Assembly: GCA_023548195.1 (NCBI GenBank)
Contig: JAJHZJ010000009.1
Coordinates: 5,296,715 to 5,360,714, forward strand
Source of the DNA: Bettongia penicillata ogilbyi
Lineage: Eukaryota > Chordata > Mammalia > Diprotodontia > Potoroidae
Direction of reading: 5' to 3'
Length of the DNA: 64,000 nt
This document shows, piece by piece, positions 45,010 to 56,999 of this stretch. The notes beneath the pieces were generated by a model. It worked only from the letters and a program-made list of their open reading frames with translations, was not told the origin of the DNA and made no database searches. Numbering within the stretch: the stretch's first letter is position 1; each line of letters begins with the position of its first letter. The position numbers and the translations under genes are program-made.

Positions 45010-45125
45010 TTAAAAGACTGAGAGGAAAAGTCCCTTAACTGGGATCAAACAGCCAATGTGTCAGAGTCACGACTTGAGCCCAGATCTTCCCGGCTCTAAG
45101 GCCAACTCTCTCTGCCAAGGTGACA
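45010..45125 (-). mobile_element. MIR/CORE-like SINE fragment, antisense
   Basis: aaaagtcccttaactgggatcaaacagcc...gacttgagcccagatcttcccggctctaaggcc. Confidence 0.55.
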
Positions 45126-46294
45126 CTTTCTCTGATTGATATATAGAAACAGTCCAGAAATGCCTGTGAAAATATCAATGTTTATTTCAAACTTATGCAA
45201 ATAGGATCCTCCATAGACACCCTTAGGGATGTGTAAAATTTTCTAAAATCATACCTGAATTGAGATGCTTAAATACTAAAAGAGAATTCTGCTCACAAAA
45301 AGTAGAAAAGCTCCTTAGAAGAGAAATCCCAATGCAGGACAAACCCAGGGAATTGACTTCAAACCTACAAAAGAACTGTTTTACCATATCAGTTCATCTT
45401 TACCACTTGACAGTATCTTTGTTGGAAAAGCAGTTTCAGGGTGAGCAGCTATCTGCCTATGAGATATGATTGGGGGAGAGGGGTCAGGAAGGATATCTTG
45501 TTAAAAAAAATCCATTCCTAACCTGCTATTTTCCAAAGGAAAACATGTCCTCAGTTTCCTAATCTATAAAATGAAGAGGGAAGGGGGAGCTAAATTATTT
45601 CTAAAGTCTCCTTCAGTTCGACAATTCTGTGAATCTAGGATGTAACTACAGCCCCTATTAGGGAGCATCTATAATATAATGTGACTGTCCTTTTCTCCCA
45701 AAGCTTATTGCTTCACCCTGAGCAGTGGAAGGCAGAACTGCAGCTTTTGCTGCAATCATCCCTTTCAAAGGTGATATTAAGTTTGCTGAAGTGCCTCAGT
45801 GACTTTGGATGTTTTCTCTTCATTCACTAGGAAAAGAGAATCATATTGAACTATTAGATGACAAGAGCTACTTTTCTTAAAGGATTTTTCAGACTTGGGT
45901 ACATTTAATATTAACAGGAGTCACAGTACGCAACAAGCATACGCTCTAGTCAAAGTCTAAAATATAAACGATTTGAAGGAAAAAATTCAGACATTGATAA
46001 GTAGTGGGCTGATCCCACAATGGAGGAATGCTGTAACTATACTGACCTCTCTAAATACCTTAAAATCTTTTTAAAAATTAATTCACCTTTTATTTGCACT
46101 TACAGAAATTGCTTGAATTGGGGGTGGCATTGAATAGAATGCTACCCTTTCTCTTTCTAACACAGCCAAAAGTCATCATCTTACTACCTCAAAGAGAAGA
46201 AGCTCTCTCTTGCCCTCTAACCTCCCACAGCACTCTTGGTTTATGCTTTTCTGATGCATTTATCATGTGTTATCATGCATTATGGTTATCTCTA
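45126..46294. other. Mostly unassigned DNA
   Basis: A SINE body scrap lies at 45,545-45,640 (cctcagtttcctaatctataaaatgaag...tctccttcagttcgacaattctgtgaat). No exon recognised. Confidence 0.45.
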
Positions 46295-46485
46295 GAAACA
46301 GCCTTGCGGGATGGACAGGTGCTCAGTTGGGAATCAGGAAGACCTGAGCTTAAATCTTGTCTCCGTTATTTATTTGTTGTGTGACTACGGACAAATCATA
46401 AGGACATAGATTTAAAGTTGGAAAGGATATTAGATGTCAATTTCTAACTTCTTCCTTTTATAGATGAGGAAAGTGAGAGATAACG
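46295..46485 (+). mobile_element. SINE-B head joined to a CORE-like body
   Basis: gggatggacaggtgctcagttgggaatcaggaagacctgagcttaaatcttgtctcc is a tRNA-like head. acatagatttaaagttggaaaggatattagatg...tagatgaggaaagtgagag is a CORE-like body. They may be two abutting copies. Confidence 0.6.
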
Positions 46486-48121
46486 ATGGCAATTGTGCAT
46501 AGTTATCTGTGCGGAACAAAACTCTGGACTTACTCTCCCAAACCACCAAGGCATTACCAAGTCAGACCTCTAGAATATGGCTTGCTACCTCTCCCCCTCA
46601 AGGAACTAGGGTATCCCCAAGGGGCTGTGGGGTTCCTTTAATGCTCTCATGTGTGTTTTTCCTCAATATTAATTACCAATGGTTACTATCCCAATATCAT
46701 TTTCCAGTGCCCGTTAGTTACTAGTAGAAATCTAGTATCATTTAACCTGTTATCATCTCTTCAATATCACTAATTAAAATCAACTATTAAAAGGATATTG
46801 ATTAAAAAATATACAAAAATAAAAATACAAAAATCTTCCCACCCCAAAGTGGAACACACTCCCTCCCCTCCACAACTCAATTCAGATCCTGAGGACAGTG
46901 GACTCATATTTATAATGGTTGCTACAAACATTCCTCCCAACACCAAATGAATCAGATCTGCCTGAATCAAAATAGAGTAACAAGTTACACCCTTCTTTGC
47001 AAGCTATGGCATCTCAGTTGGCCTCCTGCTGGGCTGGTAGCTAGCCTCTTCCTCAGGGTTGGTTCCTCCTGGCCTTTTCTCCCAGACCTCTGCTGACTTT
47101 TCTAACTTTCCAAGTCTTACAAAGTCACGAGCTGGTCCATTAAATCTCAATATTTATTCAGCTAAAAACTATAAAGAACAAATATACAGAGGTAAAGGAT
47201 CATATAGAGGAAAAAATTAGGTCATGGGACCTTTTTCCCCACTCAGCAGCTTTAAGTATTTCTTCCTTCAGTTACCATTGGAAGGGGGAGGGAGAAGGAT
47301 GTGATTTAGCTATTCAATTCTTTTGCATGCACACTCTGTTCCATTTCATCAGCCAGTCTCTTCACCATGCATTAAGTGGACAGGAAACAATCATCACAGA
47401 ATATCTATTTATGAGTTGGCAACAGACAAATCACACATCTGACTCTACGAGGACTGAGCCTCTGTCGTCTGCCCACTGTTACATATGAATAATCTTCATT
47501 CCACTCAGTTCTGGATTTACATGAATAAGTGGTTCAATGTGGAGGTATTTGATATGATAATTATACTTTATCTTCTTTGGCTTAAGCTCCCACTCCGTTT
47601 TCTGGAAATTTCTGGTGGTCAACTAATCTCAGCTTTCATCTTACAAACAGAGCAGGCAAGAGCAATATATTAAAGTATTAAAATGCTTAATCAGAATTGC
47701 AAGCAGTAAGAAAACATTCGTCAACACTCATTCCTGAACTAGTGCTATCTCATCCCTAATTCTCAGCAGAAAAGCCTGAGAAAACATCTAACCCTGCAAA
47801 ATAAACAAGAGTAAGGAAGATGATTCTGTCCCGGTGCAGTGATACTATCCATACAGAAAAAAAAAAGTGGACAAAGAATGCCAGTAAAATTGAACTGGAG
47901 GGTAATGGATTAGACTGCCTGTGGGAAATTATAAAACTCTAAATGACTCCTATCTTCTCCCAAAACAAAAGCCCATCTTTTTAACACCAATATCCTTCTA
48001 CTACTCTACGATTTCATGTCATGAAACACTACAGTCTCTGGAGAACTGAAGCTAAGGTTTACCCAAAGTACAATGGAAAAGTTGCTATATGCTAAAAACA
48101 AGGAATTTCTTGGATGGAAAG
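46486..48121. other. Unassigned DNA
   Basis: Compositionally ordinary, without a recognised repeat or exon. Confidence 0.5.
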
Positions 48122-48333
48122 CAGCGTTGTCAAACAAATAGAAACAGAGACACTAAATCCCCTGCAGTTCATATGTTGACTCAGAAAACTACAGGTTAAT
48201 ATTATTTATGATCTATTGGCTTTTTTTTATTTTGTCAAATATTTGCTAATTACCTTTCAATGTGGCTCAGATTTCACTCTATTTCTATTTCTATTTCACT
48301 CTATGTTGCCCCCTGGATGTTTGACATCTCTAG
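48122..48333. mobile_element. MITE-A (hAT-like) copy
   Basis: cagcgttgtcaaacaaatagaaacagag and gtttgacatctctag are inverted ends around the shared body (tgttgactcagaaaactacaggttaatattatttatgatctattgg...gctaattacctttcaatgtggctcag). Confidence 0.75.
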
Positions 48334-48839
48334 TGTAAATTATATCATTTTTAAAACGAGCCAATAAAATAATAGTCAGGGAGCAGGGAGTAACCAAGAT
48401 GTTCCATTTGGTTTTTATGAAATAAAATAAGAGTCCAAGGAATACTCTCAGCATTTTGGGAAGACTTCTTTTGGGGAAGTACTAGGAAGACACAGACGAA
48501 GATCCCATAGGATGGGCAATCATGGACAGAGTATGGTATATATTATTGGATGAACTACCTACATGAATGAAATCACAGTCTATTTGAGAACTAAAGCGTC
48601 ATCTGAAATTTAAAATAATGGCTTGTGTTTCAGAGAGAAGTTTGGAATCATCACAAACTCTATGAAACTTCTCAAATCTAATTCATTGAATTTTGGCTCT
48701 GGTTATCTGCATCATCTGTTCAATGCATATGAACTGATAATGCCAGCTCTATGAACCATACATCCACATTTGTATTTCATAGTCAATACAATATATATTC
48801 TTCTTCTATTTGAATTTTTCTGTGTGTAGTGAAGCTGAT
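48334..48839. other. Unassigned DNA with a SINE-B tail
   Basis: ggatgaactacctacatgaatgaaatcacag (about 48,550-48,580) is a SINE-B tail. The rest is unassigned. Confidence 0.45.
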
Positions 48840-49130
48840 CACTTTTGAGTAATTGTGGATGTCATTTAGTAAGCCTGCAAAGCTCCAAGGCTTTAGGAAA
48901 TCACAAGATCATCTGAAAACAGAAAAGACTTTTCTTTCCATAGAGTTTACCATCCATTTGGACTCTGTGCAGAACATCTTCCATGACAGTAGCAAATACC
49001 ATGGGTGAACATCTACCAACCTGTTTTATGTCTCTTCATGTTAACAATCAGAGGGTTATCCATAAATGTTATCTCAGTTATTGTGTCTTCAAAGGAATCT
49101 TATGTAATCTTAATATATGTATAGGAGACC
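48840..49130 (-). pseudogene. RTE-type LINE reverse transcriptase remnant, antisense
   Basis: On the minus strand the decayed translation gives ITFMDNPLIVNM, then SPMVFATVMEDVL, then a DGK-LYGKK stretch and FSDDLVIS. This is the RT order QGD..SP.LF...LE followed by the catalytic [FY]ADD[LI]V motif, with A changed to S. Frameshifts and stops separate the pieces. RTE clade is my best assignment; another non-LTR clade is possible. Confidence 0.55.
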
Positions 49131-49751
49131 CCTTGTTGCGGTAGGCTTCCAAATGAATTTTTTTTTAAATAGTAGACAAATGAGCACCGCAGGATCTTTC
49201 ATTTTCTGAATTTTTCAAACAAATGTGTGACTACAAAAATGTACTCTTCTGTAGAATATTTTTCCAAAGCCTGTTACCTTCTCATGTTTTTGTCAAGGAT
49301 GCCCTTGATATATATTCTCCTGAAGATTTTATAGAGCTGAGAAAAAAGGGATGTGGGTTGTTGGTGTTTATTGATGTCTCATAGTTGCCTTTTTTCAGTA
49401 GCAATTAACATTTGTGATTTTTTCCCCAATAATTCAATACCTTCCCCTCATCCAGATATATCAAAAATCAGTCCCTCACTGTCCCCAAAAGTGTGTCCCT
49501 TCCAGCAGGGAGCTCTTCTCCATACATTTTATTTGATCTACCTCCTGCTTTCCCCAGTTTTGTTGTCTTTAATATCATTTCTACATCAATGCAACACATT
49601 GGGGTCTATAATGTTAAAATCTAAATGTTTCATTAATTACCACTGATGGAAAAAATAAATTTTGTAGAAATATTAAGAAATTTTTTTACTTTTTGCCTGT
49701 TTGTCATTCCCTCTCCAGTTTAAACTTATATTTTCATGGAATCATCTGGTC
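49131..49751. other. Unassigned DNA
   Basis: No repeat recognised. The 97-codon frame at 49,353-49,646 has no domain. Confidence 0.45.
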
Positions 49752-49960
49752 CAGAGATAGGGAACCTGCAGCCTTGAGTCCCATGTGGCCTTCTAAGTTC
49801 TTGAGTGCAACCTCTTGATTGACTTCAAGTTTTACAGAACAAAAATCTTTTTATTAAGAGGATTTGTTTTGTGAAGTTTGGATTCAGTCAAAGGGCTGCC
49901 CTTGAAAACCTAGGGGGCCACATGTGGCCTACAAGCCTCAGGTTCTCCATCCCTCGTCTG
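49752..49960. mobile_element. Palindromic hAT-like MITE
   Basis: The two halves are imperfect reverse complements: cagagatagggaacctgcagccttgag...cccatgtggccttctaagttcttgag against ccttgaaaacctagggggccacatgtggcctacaagcctcaggttctcc. The centre is acagaacaaaaatctttttattaagaggatttgttttgtgaag. Non-coding, terminus CAG. No clear 8-bp duplication. Confidence 0.8.
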
Positions 49961-50063
49961 CCCTATTAAGATGACATCTTAATACTAATAAATCTTTCTA
50001 TAAATCTATGCTTGGACCCAAAAATCTCAATTGTCCAGTACTGAAACATAATCGTCGTACCAA

Positions 50064-50320
50064 CTGGCATTTGTATAGTGCTTCGAGGTTTGCGAAGGGT
50101 TTTACTAATGTTATCTCATTTGATTATCTCATTTATAAATATTTCATTTACACCCCTGGGAGGAAGGTACTATAATTATTTCCATTTTACTACTGAAGAA
50201 ACTGAGGCAGGCAAAAGTTAAGTGATTTTCCCAAGGTTATACAGCTAGTAAGTATCTGAGGCCAAATCTGAACTCAAGTATTGCTGACTCCAGAGTCAGT
50301 ACTCAATCCACTTCAAGGAG
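50064..50320 (-). mobile_element. CORE-SINE (Ther1/MIR-like), antisense, near full length
   Basis: catttgtatagtgcttcgaggtttgcgaagggttttactaatgttatctcatttgat...cattttactactgaagaaactgaggcaggcaaaagttaagtgattttcccaaggttatacagctag...gctgactccagagtcagtactcaatccact. Confidence 0.8.
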
Positions 50321-52370
50321 AATATGGCCAGAAAGGTAGATCACCTGAAATATCCACAGTAAAACTATAAAAGTGATGCTAAAGAGAGAAGCTGGAAACA
50401 GCAGAACTAGACCAGATCAGGTATCTACAGAGGTGGCCCACGTTGTGCTACAAGTGTGAGTCAACAGAATGATGGGATCACCCAAGAAGTTTGTGTCTTA
50501 CTTTAAACTGGTAATGGTAAAGTACATATTAAAGTGTCGTGGGCAGAATGAGAAAAGTTGAACCCCTTTTTCACTCTGCTCTGGTTTTGTTATACCTGTA
50601 GCATTGTTTCCTATTCTGGAGTGTGGGCATTCTCTTCTGGGCTTCATATTCTAGTAAAACCCCTTAAAATGATCTAGAGGCTGGTGTGGGAACTTGAGAG
50701 CATGCCACAGGAGAACCAGGTGAAGAACCTAAGGATGAAAATACCTAGAGGTATCATGTTCCCTATGCTAAGACATTTAGTGTATCGTCATGTTGAAAGA
50801 TGATTGTATTTGCTCTGCTTGGCCCTGGAGGGTAAAAGTTGATCGATGCATGGAAGTTACAGGACGGAAAATTTTGGTTCAATATAAGGAAAAATTGCTT
50901 AACCACAAGAACTACCCCAAAATGGGTTGGGCATCCAATGCTTTGCCCTTGATTTAGAGGGTACCAAATTTTGAGGCACCCTGACAATTCTTTCCTTGGG
51001 TAGGTATTGGGGAGCATCTATGAATCTATTCACAATAGGGTGACAGAGACAAAGGAGCCCCAGTACTATCTCCCCATACATATATGAAAATATAACCCCT
51101 CACATAAATCTTGTACCAACACTACCAGAGCTTCTTCCAGTCACAGGTCGCTTGCCATAGGGGTAAGGCCTGTTGAGGATCACCATCACCCACCTCTCTA
51201 ATAGGGTCTGCTAAGGACAGATACAAGTATCTCTTCTTTCCCTAGTTAAGCAAGGGCCTCAACACACTAACTGCTTTTAAATCAAACCAAGGCTGGGACG
51301 ATGATATGAGGCATGGGAACCCCTTGAATCCTTAAATTGCAACACCAAGGATGTGCTAAGTCATAGATATGTATTTACTTGCCCTGCATCCATCCTATGT
51401 AGAGGCCCCCTTGTTTCGGAAGGAATTCTCATATTGGGTAATGGGGAGAATGATCAGGACCAGAGGACCAGTAGAGAAGAAGAATCCAGATAGCTTGCCA
51501 CTGTGGGGAAGGGTGGAAAGCAGCAATGGGGGCACTACTATTACAAGCCTCCACCTACTCTGAACTCACAGGAAAGTCCTAGAACCAAAAGGTGTCAGTA
51601 CAGGAAGCAACAGAGTGCCCATAGACTGTGCAATGACAAGACACTCCCTTCTGCCAACATGGAAAAGGTGAGACCAACAAATATAACCACTGCTTGGCCT
51701 CAATAAGGTTGGCACCAAGCTGTCACAACCTTGCACTTCCAACATATCCACATCTTTGCAAAGGATTCTTGTCCTTTGTCATATTCTCTCTAGAGCCAAG
51801 TCTCACTCATCATTGGTAGGAAGAGTGAGAGAAAATGTTTAAGATTATGCCTGCATGGTGTATGATTGATGGTGGTAGAACATGGAGGTAGGTGGATGGA
51901 GAATGGTGGCTCCCCACCCCGACTCTTCCTCTATCCTAGGGGCCCTAGGTCAGCCAAACACTGCCAGGTTAGTCGCCAGTTAGCAAGAATCATTAGATAA
52001 AACAGGAATCTATCAGGGGTGAGATTTTCTTCTCCTCAGCACTCCCATATACATACACATACACATACAAGAAAGACACCCTACCCATGTAACTTTGTCT
52101 AGGATTTCTGCCTCAAAATGCCAGACCATACCCTAACGCCATATACCCTTACACAAAATCAGAGACTATTTCCTGAGTTTTGTCCCAAGTGTATTTTTCC
52201 TAGTTACAGTTCTGTTAAAAAATATAAGTAATTGGGGAGAGTAAGACACAGTGCTTCCTGCTGGGGTCCAAGCCTCCCCCAATGGATCAATGCCTCCAAA
52301 TGTCCCGATGTGGTCAGAGACTGACTTTCATCCCAGTTCATTGCATATCCGAAAGAAATGTAGCCTTGAA
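50321..52370. other. Largest stretch without recognised repeats
   Basis: About 2 kb with no recognised repeat or exon. Contains short ACATAC repeats near 52,050. Open frames at 50,763-51,751 show no domain. An unrecognised LTR or DNA transposon cannot be excluded. Confidence 0.4.
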
Positions 52371-52389
52371 AAATGAATTTTACCTAAAG

Positions 52390-52465
52390 GTCCTCCATAC
52401 AGGAGAGAAAAATGTGTCCCTGAAGTGGTCATTTGTAACCAAGTCACATTTATTATCTGATTTAG
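52390..52465 (+). pseudogene. Possible C2H2 zinc-finger remnant (weak)
   Basis: An open frame reads LHTGEKNVSLKWSFVTKSHL. HTGEK is the classic linker between C2H2 fingers, and SF..KSHL sits where the F and L of a finger would follow. Both zinc-binding cysteines and the following histidines are missing, and no second finger is seen. It could be chance. Confidence 0.2.
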
Positions 52466-53379
52466 CTCAGTTTGCTTCATGACCATCGAGGAAGTGAAGC
52501 CCAAAGGAGAGTCTGCTGATTGGAACATCCCTCCCACATGCCCAGCTAGCCTTGTCTCTGGACCCATTTCGGTTACTTTTCAATTCACAGAAGGGTTATT
52601 ATAGCAAGCAGGAGAGGAGTAAGATTAATTTCCACACCCTTCTTCAAGGCTGCAATCACAAGATGGAAAATGCCAAGGAAATGCCAGTGAGGCTAATGTT
52701 GCTTTTCTATTTCGGACAGAAAGGCAATCTGTGCTTGCCAGCTTCCATTGACATTTCCTTTCCTAGAATCAGACTGTGATGATGAGTTATCTTTGGATTA
52801 AAAACTGTTATTGGGAGTTTGGGGAAGGGAGGGAGAGACTAGGGAGGGGAGAATAGGACAACAAGGAGACTGGGTAGAGAAAATCAGAGTGAGTAAAAAT
52901 GTCTTTGCATTAGGCATATATTCTGAGACCAGATGGTCTGGAAGCATCCATGCCAGGCAATGAGTTACCAATAAAAAGTTGTAAATGAATTACCATCTGA
53001 CTACGGCAGCTAATAGTCCATTTGTGAAAGATTGCTTGCTTCTCAAAGTTGTGTGTGATTTTCTTAAAAAATAATACCCTGCCTAGGACCTGATTGAGAA
53101 GGCAGATGACCATCTAAAGTCCTTCATGTCATCTACTTACATCCCAAAGGGTCAACAGATGTGGGTCAACTAATGTATAAAATGTATTCTTAAAAAAACT
53201 CAAAAGAAAAATTATTGGCAATATCTCATTATTGGACATTTCAAACTGTATATCCCAACGACATCTGAACTCAACATACACACAAAGGTTCATTATCTTC
53301 TTTCCCTCCTCCATCCAAACAAAGCTAGCTCTCTTCCAAACTTCCCTCTTTCAGCCAAAGGTGTCATCTTTCTATTCTC
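52466..53379. other. Unassigned DNA
   Basis: No repeat or exon recognised. Confidence 0.45.
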
Positions 53380-54630
53380 TGAGGTTCACTTTCTAGACAT
53401 GATTCTTGACTCCTCTCTTTCCCATACATCATGCTGATTTACAATCCGTTGCCAAATAGTGTCCTTTCTTCTTCCACAAAATCTCCTGCACCATGCTAGT
53501 CTAGACCCTTGTTGCCCTGTCTTGGATGGAAGAGTTCCCTATACCAATGAAATCCCAGGCCCACTCCCTATCCCTATCCCTCGAAAACAAAAAGACAACT
53601 TTCGTTAACGCTGTTACCAATGCCCAAGATGCCCCCACTCTGCTTCCTCAAGTCTCTCCTATTTCTTGTACATCTTGCCCATAGATGACAAAGTGACATT
53701 CCTAAAGCATAGTTCTGACCATGTTACTCAACTATTTAAGAAGCTCCAGGATGTCAGGGTTTGCCTCAAGGATGTAAACTTCTGTTCCTTGGAAATTAGA
53801 GGCTTTCATAACCTTCTTCTAGCCTATCCTAGCTTATCACACATTCCTTCTCCACATGAACTCTGTGACCCAATCTGACTTTCCTGGGACTCCCGATGCA
53901 GGACAATCTGTCTCTTTTCCATATGCTTTTGCAAAGGCTTTCCTCATGCAAAGAATGCGCTCCTTACCTCTGTCTCTAAGAATCTCTTTTTGTTTGCTGT
54001 TCAGTCATTTTTCAGTATGGTCTGATTCTTTGTGCCTTTCTTTGGGTCTTTGTAAACTTCTTCTGGCTTCTATTGACCCCTGCTACCTGTTCTAGCCACT
54101 CACAACCTACCTGCTTGGAGATTCATTTAGAATTTTATTGGAGATCAAGTTTTGTTTTGTTGCTGACCAGTTGTGTCCAACTCTTTGGAACTTCACCTTG
54201 GGCTTTCTTGGTAAAGATGCTGAGTGGTTTGCCATTTCTTTCTCCAGCTCATTTGCAGATGAGGTAACTGAAGCAAGCAGTGTTAAGTGACTTGCCCAGG
54301 GTCACACAGCTAGTGTCCGAGGCCAGATTTGAACTCAGGAAAATCAATCTTCCTGACTCTAAGTAGCACCTAGCTGTACTCAGCTCAAAACACTCCCTCC
54401 TATATGAGACTTTTCCTGATACTTTGAAGTTGCTTATCTCCCCCCAAAGTCACTTTGTATTTATTTTAAATGTGTTTTCTATTTATTAAAATATGTACAT
54501 ATTGTTTTTACAATCAAGTGTTAACTTCTTAAGGAAAGAGGAAGTTTTGTTTCTTGTTTCCGTATTTCCAGGGCCTAGCACAGTGTCTGGTACATAGTGG
54601 GCATTTAGTAAATGCTTGTTAAATGCATGC
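53380..54630 (+). mobile_element. L2 LINE, long 3' portion, split by SINEs
   Basis: Left piece 53,380-53,990: cttgactcctctctttcccatac...gatttacaatccgttgcc, gacattcctaaagcatagttctgaccatgttactcaac, tatgcttttgcaaaggctttcctcatgcaaagaatgcgctcc. Right piece 54,376-54,630: ctcagctcaaaacactccctcctatatgagacttttcctg...cctagcacagtgtctggtacatagtgggcatttagtaaatgcttgtt. Colinear with L2. A SINE-B tail (ccctataccaatgaaatcccaggcc) also interrupts it near 53,540. Confidence 0.7.
54000..54375 (-). mobile_element. SINE-A antisense insertion(s) in L2
   Basis: 54,150-54,375 is a near-complete antisense SINE-A (gttgctgaccagttgtgtccaactctttggaacttcacc...tctccagctcatttgcagatgaggtaactgaagc...gcacctagctgtact). A second SINE-A tail (gctgttcagtcatttttcagtatggtctgattctttgtg) at about 54,000-54,040 suggests two insertions. 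Confidence 0.75.
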
Positions 54631-54639
54631 ATTTCTGTC

Positions 54640-55315
54640 CACTGAAATGCTACCTTTGGAGCTATCTTGAGATTCTATCTTTGGAGCTGTGAGTTGGTCC
54701 TGCCATCCTGGAAAGCACTTCAGAACTATGCCCTAAACTGCACATAGTCTTTGATCTAGCATTATCAATACTAGGCTTCTATTCCCAAAGAGATCAATAA
54801 AAAGGAAAAGAGTCCATATATCCAATGAACAGCAGTTCTTTTTCATAGTAGCCCCAAACTGGAAACTAATGGAATGCTCACCTATGGTTAAAGAAATTAT
54901 GGCAGATAAATGTAATGAAATACTGTTATACTGTAAGAAATGATGATGTAGTCAGTTTCAGAAGAAACTGGAAAGAAATACATCTGTAAACTAATGCAAA
55001 GTGAAATGAACAGAATGAGAAGAACAATTTATACAAAGGAATACAACTTTGAAAGAATTAAGAATTCTAATCAATACAGTAATAAACCACAGACCCAGAG
55101 AGCCTGAAGATTAAACATGCTACCCTCCCCCTGCCAGAGAAGTGATGGACTTAAAATGCAGAATAAGGCATACATTTCAGATATGGTTGCTGTGAGGATT
55201 TATTTTGCTTGAGTTTCCACATTTTTATGAGGGCTTTCATTTTTTTTAAATTGTTGGTCAATAAGAGGGGGAGTAGGAAAAAGGGATGATAGTTATAAAA
55301 TGCTTGTAAAAATAA
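54640..55315 (+). mobile_element. L1 ORF2 3' end and 3' UTR, older copy
   Basis: tttggagctgtgagttggtcctgccatcctggaaagcacttcagaactatgcc...ctttgatctagcattatcaatactaggc...cccaaagagatcaataaaaaggaaaag...gcaaagtgaaatgaacagaatgagaagaacaa...taagagggggagtagg...aaaatgcttgtaaaaataaa. Diverged; no duplication recognised. Confidence 0.75.
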
Positions 55316-55319
55316 ATGA

Positions 55320-55620
55320 ATACTCCAAAAAAACTCTACCTATCAACCAAGAACCAGGTCAAATGCCACCTCCTCCATATTTTCTTTCCCAATTTCCTGA
55401 GCCAACAATGATGTCTCTTTCCTTTGAACTCTCATGTTATTTGATATCGCTCATGCATTTTCACACTCTTACTTTGTATCATATTTGCTTGCGTGCATGT
55501 TTCTGTCCCTTTTCTCCCTGTGAAAATGGAACCATCTTACAGGATTCTCTTTAGAACTTTTTGCACCGGGCATGGCTCTGAGTACATAGACTTTCAATTA
55601 ATGCTTATTAAAAGGAAGGT
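55320..55620 (+). mobile_element. L2 LINE 3' fragment
   Basis: accaggtcaaatgccacctcctccatattttctttcccaatttcctgag...cttactttgtatcatatttgcttgcgtgc...aatggaaccatcttacagg...cgggcatggctctgagtacatag is L2-like. The frames at 55,300-55,834 come from it. Confidence 0.55.
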
Positions 55621-56469
55621 TAATCTTTTAATGGTTAAATCTCCGGAAAGTCAAGTTTCTTCTCTCAACTGCTGGGTAACATCTCTGTGCCTTGGTAGTA
55701 ACATTTACAAACACTATGGAAATGATGCCTTCTTAAGCCCCAAAGCAACCTCTAAATTCTTTTTCCACATTTTACTTCCCAATAAGCCTTGCAAAGATGT
55801 AATAACATCTTACATGAATTTCCCATCTCCATGAAGCTTAGAGATAATGAAATGGTTTGCGGATAGCTTAAAGTCCTTTAGTTTAATTTTCAAAATATGA
55901 TATAACTTTAGTAAAGGAAGTTGGTGGTTTTCTCATACAAATAAAAATGCTTATTAAAAATTCTGAAAATATCTGCCACATGGATTTAATGCATTATGCA
56001 TTTTTGAGATCAATTTTCTCCTTCCAACTCCCTCTGCCCAACGCCCAGACTCTAGGTACTGGATTAATAGTCTACCTTCACTCACACTCCAAACTATAGA
56101 ATAACCTCTTTCCCAAAAGTTCTTCTTACTTACTGATTTTCAGTATGAAAATGTTCCAACTCTGAGATGTCTTGGGAATGTATGTAACAAGGTAATAGAT
56201 AGCATCATTTTGAATTCCTTCGCTCGTTTCACCCAGCTCTTTTATGACCTGGGCTCTGTTCCCCAGCTTTGGTCCCTACTATCTTGGAAATTCATGGATA
56301 ATGGGGCACAAAACCACCAAAGTCAAAGCTGTTCTATCCATGGTAAATTGGAAAACATTCTCACCTTTCTTAGGCAAGTGGCTCTCAGACACTTGATAAA
56401 TAAGAAATGCTCCTTTTCTCAAGAAGCTTACATTCTAATAGGAGTTAAGGGTAAGTTTTCAGACCCCAG
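55621..56469. other. Unassigned DNA
   Basis: No repeat or exon recognised. Confidence 0.45.
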
Positions 56470-56521
56470 GCATGTGTGTGCATGTGTGTGAGTGTCTGTG
56501 TGTGCATGCGTGTGTGTGTAG
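56470..56521. repeat. (TG)n microsatellite, interrupted
   Basis: TG units with CA and AG interruptions. Confidence 0.9.
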
Positions 56522-56679
56522 TTCTATATGTGGTCACAGAATCACCGTCGATACTCTTTAAGATAGAATCTTGGGCTGAAGCAGGTGTCATACATAATCT
56601 AATCCAACAAATAACTAATCCATCTGTAACATTACTGACAGGAAGGGAATAACAGATTCCAAAAGTTAATCCATCTATA

Positions 56680-56995
56680 AGCATTTAGTAGTAGTACTTA
56701 CTATGTGCCACGCACTCCGATGAGCACTTACAATACAAAGAAAAGCAAAGATAATCTCAAGGAGTTCACATTCTAATGAGGCAAGTAGGCAAACCACATG
56801 TACAAACAAGATATAGAAAGGGTAAATTGGAAGTGACCAGAAGGAAGACACTGGCATTAGTGGACATTTGGGAAAGGGTTCTTTTAGAGGATAGGATTTA
56901 CACTGAGACTTCAAGGAAGCGAAGAAAACCAGGTGCAACAGAAGAGCATTGGAGAACAGCCAGGGAAAATTCATTGAGTTGGGTTTGGAAAGGAA
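56680..56995 (+). mobile_element. Family C repeat
   Basis: taagcatttagtagtagtacttactatgtgccacgcactccgatgagc...ctcaaggagttcacattctaatgaggcaag...gtaaattggaagtgacc...gatttacactgagacttcaaggaagc. The 131-codon frame at 56,776-57,171 arises from it. Confidence 0.65.
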
Positions 56996-56999
56996 AGAG

